The notes beneath the pieces are model-generated. The model searched no databases. It saw nothing but the letters and a program-made list of their open reading frames with translations, and had not been told where the DNA came from. Positions 25,574 through 29,817 of a stretch of DNA of 29,817 nucleotides are shown piece after piece (the first letter of the stretch is position 1; each line of letters begins with the position of its first letter). Location of the stretch: positions 1-29,817 of IMG/VR virus record IMGVR_UViG_3300042553_000242; one strand, 5' to 3'. The translations under genes were made by a program, and so were the position numbers. Origin of the DNA: a virus.

Positions 25574-26179
25574 ATGGCTGAAAAGGCAATGTTGAAACCG
25601 ATTACTCGTGCTTTGGTGCGGTTCACGATCAAGGGAACGTCGCCATTGATTACGCATGCTTGGAGCGAGAAGGCCAAGTTGCAAATGCGAGAGAAGCACG
25701 CTGGCAAAAAGACGAAGAACCGGGAGGTTCGCGACGCGAAAGCGGAGATGGAGGCGGCGACCTATCGCACGGCTGACGGCTCTTATGGAGTCCCAGGCTT
25801 GGCGTTAAAAGCCGCGATCATCAATGCGGCTCACAAGGATCTTGGCATCGAAAAGACGTTGGTGCGGAAGTCGCTGTTCTTGCGCACGGATGATCCGAAC
25901 AAGGTTATCCCGTTGGTGATGGCAGAAGAGCCGACCATGCGAGAAGACATGGTGCGAGTCGGAATGAATCAGACTGATATGCGTTATCGTCCTCAGTGGG
26001 ATAACTGGTCAATCGATGTTGAATTTGAGGTCGATGCTGAGTTGCTCCAACCGGACGACGTTTTTACGTTGGTCAATCGTGCGGGATTTGGTGTCGGAAT
26101 TTGCGAGTGGCGACCAGAGAAAGGAGGCGAGTTCGGTAGGTTTTGCGTCGACACGACGCGACCTGTCGAGATCGAGTAG
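25574..26179 (+). CDS. Conserved phage protein, possible RAMP-like fold
   Basis: A 201-residue protein starting MAEKAMLKPI. The pattern is VRFTIKGTSPLITHAW at 16-31, GSYGVPGLALKAAIINAAH near 69-87, then a beta region RYRPQWDNWSIDVEF and VGICEWRPEKGGEFGRF near the C-terminus. The Gly-rich, Arg/Lys end motif and the ITHAW/PGLALK segments recall phage proteins placed beside RecT, and are loosely reminiscent of a ferredoxin-like (Cas7/RAMP) RNA- or DNA-binding fold. That comparison is an impression, not a demonstrated homology. The stop codon is ten bases from a long GGCNN repeat tract. Confidence 0.5.
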   Translation: MAEKAMLKPITRALVRFTIKGTSPLITHAWSEKAKLQMREKHAGKKTKNREVRDAKAEMEAATYRTADGSYGVPGLALKAAIINAAHKDLGIEKTLVRKSLFLRTDDPNKVIPLVMAEEPTMREDMVRVGMNQTDMRYRPQWDNWSIDVEFEVDAELLQPDDVFTLVNRAGFGVGICEWRPEKGGEFGRFCVDTTRPVEIE

Positions 26180-26189
26180 TCAACTCGGT

Positions 26190-26503
26190 TTGGTGTGGCA
26201 GGCTGGGCGTGGCCTGGCAAGGCTGGGCAGGTCGTGGCCCGGCGCGGCATGGCATGGCAGGCGTGGCGCGGCACGGTATGGCCTGGCGGGGCGTGGCGTG
26301 GCAGGCAGGGCTAGGCTCGGCACGGCTAGGCGGGGCGGGGCGAGGCGCGGCGTGGCAGGCAAGGCGGGGGTAGGCATGGCCAGGCTGGGCAGGGCAGGGC
26401 GAGGCACGGCATGGCGGGGCGTGGCAGGCAGGGCAGGGCTAGGCATGGCTTGGCGTGGCGGGGCGGGGCAGGCAGGGCGGGGCTGGGCAGGGCAGGGCAA
26501 GGT
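26190..26503 (+). repeat. Degenerate GGCNN pentanucleotide tract (about 62 units)
   Basis: A run of about 314 bases made almost entirely of GGC every five bases with two freely varying bases between (for example GGCAT, GGCGT, GGCAG, GGCGG), with occasional four-base slips. It begins ten bases after a stop codon and ends just before the next gene's ribosome site. Both strands are largely free of stops, so long Gly/Arg- or Pro/Ala-rich ORFs cross it; these are shadows. A dense G-run block at 26460-26497 has seven runs of three or more G. The sequence is G-rich on the coding strand. Confidence 0.95.
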
Positions 26504-26535
26504 TTTTATTTCGTTTCAATTTGGAGGATAGCGTT

Positions 26536-27048
26536 ATGAAGGTTGAATCGGTTCGATGGAAGCAGCACGGCAAGCAATTAGATGTACCGGCAGAAGTCGC
26601 GTACAAAGAATTGTTGCAAGTGAAAAAGCGTAACGGTGGAAATTTGACACCGGACGATGTTGTTGAGTCCGCAAAGAATCCTGAGTCGGTCATGCACGCA
26701 TGGTTCACTTGGGAAGATACGGAAGCGGCACGCAAGTATCGTCTTACGGAAGCTGGGGCACTGATCCGGTCGATCGAGATCGTCTACAAGGAAGCTCCCA
26801 AGATGGAGCGACGGGCGTTCGAGATTCAGTACAAGAAGAAGACTGGAGACGTTGAATCGAGAACGGTTTATAAGACGGCTGAGGAAGCGGCCTCGGACCC
26901 AGACAATCACGCGCGATTGATTGCCGAAGCGGTGCGAACGCTGATGGCTTGGCGGAAACGGTTCGCGGCTTTGCAGGAGTTGCACCACTTGATGGTTGCA
27001 ATCGATGAGACGATCGAACAGATTGCAGAGAAAGAAGCGGTCGGTTGA
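26536..27048 (+). CDS. Conserved phage hypothetical protein between repeat tracts
   Basis: A 170-residue protein starting at ATG 26536 behind GGAGG (26523-26527). It has a LTPDDVVESAKNPESVMHAWFTW segment near 37-59 and a following EAARKYRLTEAGALIRSIEIVY, a pattern I associate with a widespread phage protein of unknown function. The rest is helical and basic (LMAWRKRFAALQELHHLM). Flanked on both sides by GGCNN repeats, which makes it look like a discrete insertable unit. No catalytic residues are apparent. Confidence 0.55.
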   Translation: MKVESVRWKQHGKQLDVPAEVAYKELLQVKKRNGGNLTPDDVVESAKNPESVMHAWFTWEDTEAARKYRLTEAGALIRSIEIVYKEAPKMERRAFEIQYKKKTGDVESRTVYKTAEEAASDPDNHARLIAEAVRTLMAWRKRFAALQELHHLMVAIDETIEQIAEKEAVG

Positions 27049-27050
27049 TC

Positions 27051-27143
27051 GTGGCAGGCATGGCAGGGCCGGGCAAGGCTTGGCATGGCGTGGCATGGCG
27101 AGGCTTGGTATGGCAGGCGTGGTAGGGCGTGGCAGGCGGGGCA
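27051..27143 (+). repeat. Second GGCNN pentanucleotide tract (about 18 units)
   Basis: The same degenerate GGC-every-five-bases pattern as at 26190-26503, starting five bases after a stop codon. It is about 93 bases long and also G-rich on the + strand. Together the two tracts frame the gene at 26536-27048. Confidence 0.93.
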
Positions 27144-27152
27144 ATCAACACA

Positions 27153-27239
27153 ATGCAATCCAACACAAACAAGGCCGAGCGAATGCAAGTTTTGGAGGCG
27201 ACGATTTCGGAGGTTGTCGAGGAGTGTTTGATCCATTGA
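27153..27239 (+). CDS. Possible micropeptide (28 aa)
   Basis: A 28-residue ORF (MQSNTNKAERMQVLEATISEVVEECLIH) begins ten bases after the second repeat tract. There is no good Shine-Dalgarno. Helical and polar. It may be only chance. It lies in a 263-base interval (27049-27311) that is otherwise repeat tract and hairpin. Confidence 0.2.
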   Translation: MQSNTNKAERMQVLEATISEVVEECLIH

Positions 27240-27244
27240 GTTTT

Positions 27245-27271
27245 TTCGACACGTTTTTGGGATGTGTCGAA
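27245..27271 (+). other. 8-bp inverted repeat TTCGACAC/GTGTCGAA
   Basis: TTCGACAC (27245-27252) pairs perfectly with GTGTCGAA (27264-27271) around an 11-base loop, just left of the first attC-like site. Two further TCGACA copies follow (near 27275 and 27304). The group marks the boundary of the cassette array and could be a protein-binding or ancillary site; there is no direct evidence for which. Confidence 0.35.
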
Positions 27272-27311
27272 CGGTTCGACAAGTCGGGATATCGGAAGAA
27301 GTCTCGACAAT

Positions 27312-27400
27312 TCCGAACGCACAGGATAACCCAGTGCGAGAAGGAGATTAACAATGACAGAAAACACTAACGAGCACTTGGGTTCATCCGATTGTTCGGC
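27312..27400 (-). repeat. attC-like site A
   Basis: Outer cores CCGAAC (left) and GTTCGGC (right) are complementary. Inner arms GGATAACCCAGTGC and GCACTTGGGTTCATCC pair except for extra T27378 and C27385 in the right arm, six bases apart. The loop (about 36 bases) carries AAGGAG at 27341-27346 and ATG at 27354. Nearly identical to site E. It is the leftmost site, hence the distal end of the array in minus-strand polarity. Confidence 0.85.
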
Positions 27401-27402
27401 GG

Positions 27403-27528
27403 GGTTCTGCGGCGTGTGGGAAACGCTGACAAACGAAGATGCTACCTACCGTCAGCGTAAGTCGTTTCAGTACGTCGCTGGAGGTCAGAACGGTGTGCAA
27501 AAAGCAGGTTCGAATCCTGCCAGAACCA
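27403..27528 (+). ncRNA. tRNA-like element in a non-coding cassette
   Basis: GGTTCTG (27403-27409) pairs perfectly with CAGAACC (27521-27527), a seven-base acceptor-like stem with A as discriminator. A perfect T-arm sits inside: GCAGG, loop TTCGAAT, CCTGC (27504-27520), directly adjoining the acceptor as in tRNA. A possible D-arm GCGT/ACGC with GTGGGAA loop lies at 27412-27426. The total of 125 bases is about 50 too long; an extra hairpin (ACGCTGAC/GTCAGCGT, 27423-27458) competes with the D-arm, and no credible anticodon arm is found. CCA is not encoded. Alternatives are a tRNA 3'-end fragment serving as a phage attP core, or an ORF crossing it (27354-27596), whose sequence is just the T-arm read in frame. 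Confidence 0.4.
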
Positions 27529-27561
27529 TTGAGGAAACGTCTGGAATTGCGAAGATGTCCC

Positions 27562-27650
27562 GACGAACGCCAACCCATCACCCAGCGGCGGGGTGATGGT
27601 TTCCAAGATAGAGCACCCAATCGCCGCTTGGGTGCATGGGTTTGTTATCG
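27562..27650 (-). repeat. attC-like site B
   Basis: Cores GACGAAC (left) and GTTATCG (right). Arms AACCCATCACCCAGCGGCG and CGCCGCTTGGGTGCATGGGTT pair with T27628 and C27635 unpaired, six bases apart, in the right arm. The loop contains GTGATG, whose ATG at 27596 opens the next ORF. An inner GGGTG/CACCC stem can extend the fold. Confidence 0.85.
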
Positions 27651-27949
27651 TGCCAAAAGTTGAATTACCGCAAGAATTGATTGATAAGTTTGAACGCTCT
27701 GGATTTTGCCCGCAAGATACAATCAGGGGCAGGCCAGAAACTGGAACCGCATGGAACACGTTGGAAATCGAGTACGATCCAGGGAGCGAGTCTAGTTATT
27801 CAGTTACGTCGATGTTCTACGTTTCTCACTGGGACGGGAAGACGACCAAAGCCGAACGCCCTTGGGGTCAAATGAGTGGCAAGCACGATGGTGAGTTCAT
27901 TGAGGCAGTTATCTTGTGGTTCCAAAGCATGACACAAGCCAGGTCATGA
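27596..27949 (+). CDS. Cassette-encoded hypothetical protein
   Basis: A 117-residue protein whose ATG lies in the loop of site B; GTG at 27593 is an alternative start. Its first 18 residues (MVSKIEHPIAAWVHGFVI) are encoded by the right arm of the site. The remainder, with ELPQELIDKFERSGF, a Pro/Gly/Thr-rich centre and a beta-rich SSYSVTSMFYVSHWDGK segment, reads as genuine coding sequence. The stop TGA is part of the left core of site C (TGATAAC). No family recognised; cassette ORFs are commonly novel. Confidence 0.55.
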   Translation: MVSKIEHPIAAWVHGFVIVPKVELPQELIDKFERSGFCPQDTIRGRPETGTAWNTLEIEYDPGSESSYSVTSMFYVSHWDGKTTKAERPWGQMSGKHDGEFIEAVILWFQSMTQARS

Positions 27950-28036
27950 TAACGCTCGCGGTAACCGAGTCGCCGCCAAGAGACTTGGGCTTAAGAACTA
28001 GGTGACCGGCGACTTCGGTTCACCGCTTTGTTATCG
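27947..28036 (-). repeat. attC-like site C
   Basis: Cores TGATAAC (left, containing the preceding stop codon) and GTTATCG (right). Arms CGCGGTAACCGAGTCGCCG and CGGCGACTTCGGTTCACCG pair with T28014 and C28021 unpaired, six bases apart. The loop has no start codon. Confidence 0.85.
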
Positions 28037-28045
28037 GTGGATTTT

Positions 28046-28273
28046 ATGGGTACAGCTAGACAGTCTTTGTATCGCATGGGCGCGATGGGCGATCGCGTGG
28101 CAGCAATGCGGAAGGAAATGGAGTTGGCCATCGAACAGGCTTCTGACAGTGTTCACAATTCAGTAGAGTGGTGGGACGACTTTTACACGGAGGGTGGAAA
28201 AACACTGATTGAGAATTTACTGGATCGTCTTGAGCGTATTGCAGCACGGTACGCCGAAGACTTAACCAGATAA
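28046..28273 (+). CDS. Cassette-encoded helical protein (75 aa)
   Basis: A 75-residue protein starting at ATG 28046, nine bases after the right core of site C, behind GGTGG. It is helical and acidic (RVAAMRKEMELAIEQASDSVHNSVEWWDDFYTE, LIENLLDRLERIAARYAEDL). The TAA stop overlaps the left core of site D, so gene and site are fused edge to edge. Function unknown. Confidence 0.55.
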   Translation: MGTARQSLYRMGAMGDRVAAMRKEMELAIEQASDSVHNSVEWWDDFYTEGGKTLIENLLDRLERIAARYAEDLTR

Positions 28274-28357
28274 CGATTGGATTAACCCAGCCGCCGTGGT
28301 TGGGCTTCCATTGCAAAAAGACATTTTCGGCGGCTTGGGTTGAATCCTTTGTTCGTC
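28268..28357 (-). repeat. attC-like site D
   Basis: Cores AGATAAC (left, containing the stop TAA) and GTTCGTC (right). Arms GGATTAACCCAGCCGCCG and CGGCGGCTTGGGTTGAATCC pair with T28335 and G28342 unpaired, six bases apart. It is the only site with G instead of C at the outer bulge. No start codon in the loop. Confidence 0.85.
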
Positions 28358-28373
28358 GTCCTTGAGAGTTGAT

Positions 28374-28757
28374 ATGTCAGACCCAACACTGCTTGCAAGA
28401 CTTAACGATGGTCGTGAATTACCGATACAGCCGTGTAATTGCGGACATTGTAATAACGAATGGTTTATGGCCGCGTTGAGTCCAGAGTGGATGCCGTCGT
28501 ACTGTCCTTACTGCGGCATTAAGTTTGTTCGAAAGACCACTGGAGAAGGTGACGACGAGGAACCAGACAATTTTCTCCCAGCGTCAGGACTTGCGTTGCC
28601 GGTGCAATACGGGGTCAGGCTCGTACTTGCGACTGGAAGCGAGTTTGTCCCGGCGCTGCGGTGGAGTATATGGGATCATGCAGCGGAATACGGTGAGGAT
28701 GAGGTGGATTCTGGCAGAGCTACTGGTTTCTGGGTTTTTGAGGAAAGTGCCGTTTAG
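28374..28757 (+). CDS. Cassette-encoded zinc-ribbon protein (127 aa)
   Basis: A 127-residue protein starting at ATG 28374, 17 bases after the right core of site D, behind GAGAG. CNCGHCNNEW (residues 20-29) and CPYCGIKF about 25 residues later form a zinc ribbon, as in small phage restriction-alleviation-type (Lar-like) or DNA-associated proteins. The second half is beta-rich with a DHAAEYGEDEVDSG stretch. It ends four bases before the left core of site E. Confidence 0.6.
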   Translation: MSDPTLLARLNDGRELPIQPCNCGHCNNEWFMAALSPEWMPSYCPYCGIKFVRKTTGEGDDEEPDNFLPASGLALPVQYGVRLVLATGSEFVPALRWSIWDHAAEYGEDEVDSGRATGFWVFEESAV

Positions 28758-28761
28758 GTAC

Positions 28762-28851
28762 GACGAACGCACAGGATAACCCAGTGCGAGAAAGGAAAGC
28801 AACAATGGCAGAAGACAGTACCGAGCACTTGGGTTCATCCGATTGTTCGTC
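28762..28851 (-). repeat. attC-like site E
   Basis: Cores GACGAAC and GTTCGTC are perfectly complementary. Arms GGATAACCCAGTGC and GCACTTGGGTTCATCC pair with T28829 and C28836 unpaired. The arms equal those of site A, but the loops differ while both keep a ribosome site and ATG (AAAGGAAAG, ATG at 28805). Confidence 0.88.
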
Positions 28852-29080
28852 GGGATTACCGGATGCAAGAGCGGACGGAGTTTGCGTGGATTGTCTCGGC
28901 AAGCAGTCGGTTACTAGAGACGGGAGGTTTTGCTTGGCGTGTTTGCGAAAGCGAATCAACCATGACAATCCAGTCGAGCACAGGAAGCCGCGAATGGCTG
29001 GCATGAGAGGGTATAAGGCGAGAAGTACGCAAACGCTTGGTGGTTCGGCAGAAATGCTGAATGACGGAGACGACGAGTAA
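28805..29080 (+). CDS. Cassette-encoded zinc-ribbon protein with attC-encoded N-terminus
   Basis: A 91-residue protein whose ATG lies in the loop of site E behind AAAGGAAAG (28791-28799). The first 16 residues (MAEDSTEHLGSSDCSS) come from the attC loop and right arm, matching the equivalent peptide of site A (MTENTNEHLGSSDCSA). The rest has CVDC followed 14 residues later by CLAC, a zinc ribbon, then a basic segment. The stop codon is immediately followed by the left core of site F. Function unknown, probably nucleic-acid-binding. Confidence 0.55.
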   Translation: MAEDSTEHLGSSDCSSGLPDARADGVCVDCLGKQSVTRDGRFCLACLRKRINHDNPVEHRKPRMAGMRGYKARSTQTLGGSAEMLNDGDDE

Positions 29081-29171
29081 GACGAACGCTTGGGATCAAT
29101 GGGCAACCGGAGAAAAACTATGACTACAGAAAACGGCCAATCGGTTGCTCCATTGCATCCCATTGTTCACA
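29081..29171 (-). repeat. attC-like site F
   Basis: Cores GACGAAC (left) and GTTCACA (right, the most diverged). Arms TGGGATCAATGGGCAACCG and CGGTTGCTCCATTGCATCCCA pair with T29149 and C29156 unpaired, six bases apart. The loop carries GGAG at 29109-29112 and ATG at 29120. It is the rightmost recognisable site. Confidence 0.82.
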
Positions 29172-29758
29172 TGCCGGTAGCGGTTTTGTGTGTTGCCAGA
29201 AGCAGCATCTACAAGCAGATAGAAGGCATCGAGTGTTACGACGCGAAGCGAGATGCAAGGACATTTAGCGGCGGTATGCCAGTAGTGGCCCATCCGCCAT
29301 GTCGCGCGTGGTCGGCATTTTGTAGCCACCAAGCAAAGCCAGAGCTTGGCGAAAAAGATTTAGCACCAATGTGTGTTGATTGGTTGAAGCAATGTGGTGG
29401 AGTGCTAGAGCACCCAGCGTACTCAAAGCTGTGGGATCATTGCAGATTGCCAAAGCCAGGCGAGCGAATGCGAGACGGAATGTGGTCTACCAGAGTGAGT
29501 CAAGCGTGGTGGGGCGACACGAGATCAAAGCAAACATGGTTGCTGTTTGTGGGCGTTTCTCCAAATGAAATAGAGATACCGTACAGGCTTCATTGCGCAA
29601 GCGGTGATCGAGGAAGGTGGAACACCATGAGCAAGCAGAAGCGAGCGGCAACGCCGCCACTGTTTGCGAATTGGTTAATTGAGGTAGCACGGGCCAGTAG
29701 CATAGCGGTTAATGCTCCGACTCGCTTAGCGGCGAGTAGGCTTTGCGAAGTCAAGTAA
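29120..29758 (+). CDS. Cassette-encoded phage protein, possible cytosine-methyltransferase-like
   Basis: A 212-residue protein with start ATG 29120 inside the loop of site F (GGAG, seven bases ahead); an internal ATG at 29171, on the right core, would start at MPVAVLCVARSS. The body contains VVAHPPCRAWSAF, reminiscent of the PPC motif of cytosine C5-methyltransferases, GGVLEHPAYSKLW, WWGDTRSKQTWLLFVGV and TPPLFANWLIEVAR, which resemble a widespread phage/environmental family usually annotated as unknown or DNA methyltransferase-like. The final 20 residues after VAR look like read-through beyond the usual end. No cofactor-binding motif is clear, so an active methyltransferase is uncertain. Confidence 0.65.
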   Translation: MTTENGQSVAPLHPIVHMPVAVLCVARSSIYKQIEGIECYDAKRDARTFSGGMPVVAHPPCRAWSAFCSHQAKPELGEKDLAPMCVDWLKQCGGVLEHPAYSKLWDHCRLPKPGERMRDGMWSTRVSQAWWGDTRSKQTWLLFVGVSPNEIEIPYRLHCASGDRGRWNTMSKQKRAATPPLFANWLIEVARASSIAVNAPTRLAASRLCEVK

Positions 29759-29817
29759 GGGTTGATCGCCAGAAAGACGACGCGAGGAAACGGGACTACG
29801 CGCCCGTGAGTGCGGTT

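Larger units (their letters stand above)
27312..29758 (+). mobile_element. Integron-like cassette array with reverse-polarity attC sites
   Basis: Six attC-like sites (27312, 27562, 27947, 28268, 28762, 29081) of 89-91 bp alternate with short cargo units: one non-coding, then five ORFs, all reading on the + strand. Core context (AACAA on the R'' side, GCGTT on the R' side) and the paired extrahelical bases place the sites on the minus strand. No integrase gene or attI is seen, so it is a cluster of attC lacking integrase within the window. In known integrons the gene and its attC share orientation; here they are opposed. Cutting at the left core of each site would make the mobile unit attC-then-ORF. 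Confidence 0.75.

Noticed and set aside
26180-26503. Long ORFs on both strands rich in Pro/Ala or Gly/Arg
   Set aside because: They are by-products of the stop-poor GGCNN repeats, present in several frames, without ribosome sites.
26190-27143. CRISPR array
   Set aside because: There are no constant repeats with unique spacers; the period is five bases.
27354-27596. 80-residue ORF starting in the loop of site A
   Set aside because: Its KAGSNPARTI stretch is simply the tRNA-like T-arm read in frame, and it runs into the arm of site B. Only its first codons (attC leader) may be translated.
8426-28094. GCGATCGC octamers (8426, 18524, 19864, 28087) as a cyanobacterial HIP1 signature
   Set aside because: Four copies in 30 kb is more than chance, but far below the density expected for HIP1-rich genomes. 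Not enough to assign a host.
28584-29163. Minus-strand ORFs across sites E and F as possible genes matching attC polarity
   Set aside because: They cross the palindromes, lack ribosome sites and recognisable motifs, while the plus-strand ORFs have zinc ribbons and known-family segments.
29694-29780. tRNA-like D-arm (GCAT, AGCGGTTA, ATGC) near the right end
   Set aside because: No matching acceptor stem, anticodon arm or TTCGA T-loop follows. It is in the tail of an ORF and is probably chance.

Overview
The window is about 30 kb of a tailed double-stranded DNA bacteriophage or prophage with a long non-contractile (siphovirus-type) tail. Nearly every supportable gene lies on the + strand in tightly packed, often overlapping units. 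No integrase, lysis gene, major repressor or host housekeeping gene is visible. The host is not identifiable from the sequence alone. Planctomycetota is a tentative guess from the general look of the structural proteins, the very cysteine-rich tail protein and the csrA gene.

Layout. (1) 1-7250, packaging and head: a small ORF, lambda-gpA-like large terminase, zinc-ribbon protein, gpW-like connector, lambda-type portal, and a single-chain prohead protease/scaffold/gpT-type major capsid protein, closed by a clear intrinsic terminator. (2) 7289-18982, head completion and tail: LamG-like protein, head-tail joining, tail terminator and gpZ-like proteins, tail tube, a gpG/gpGT chaperone pair with an AAAAAAA -1 frameshift site, tape measure, several tail-tip or virion proteins, a cysteine-rich 844-residue protein, an Erv-like small protein, a metallophosphoesterase and a small zincin. 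(3) 18979-20626, a control region: an apparently leaderless HTH gene, a 16-bp palindrome, small ORFs and a phage csrA preceded by hairpins and GGA motifs. (4) 20613-27048, recombination and DNA metabolism: PD-(D/E)XK exonuclease plus RecT, SNF2-like helicase, N4-cytosine-type methyltransferase and conserved unknowns, with two tracts of degenerate GGCNN pentanucleotide repeats.

(5) 27312-29758 is the most remarkable part. Six imperfect palindromes of 89-91 bp separate short cargo units. Each has paired outer AAC/GTT cores, two unpaired bases exactly six nucleotides apart on one arm only, and a variable loop: the architecture of integron attC sites. Both the bulges and the flanking AACAA/GCGTT core contexts say the sites point along the minus strand, while the cargo ORFs are on the plus strand. 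The predicted mobile unit is therefore attC followed by its ORF. Four of the six loops carry a start codon and three of those also a good Shine-Dalgarno, so translation would begin inside the recombination site. One cargo is non-coding and holds a tRNA-like acceptor/T-arm. No integron integrase is in the window; the polarity predicts that attI/intI, if present, lies to the right of 29817.
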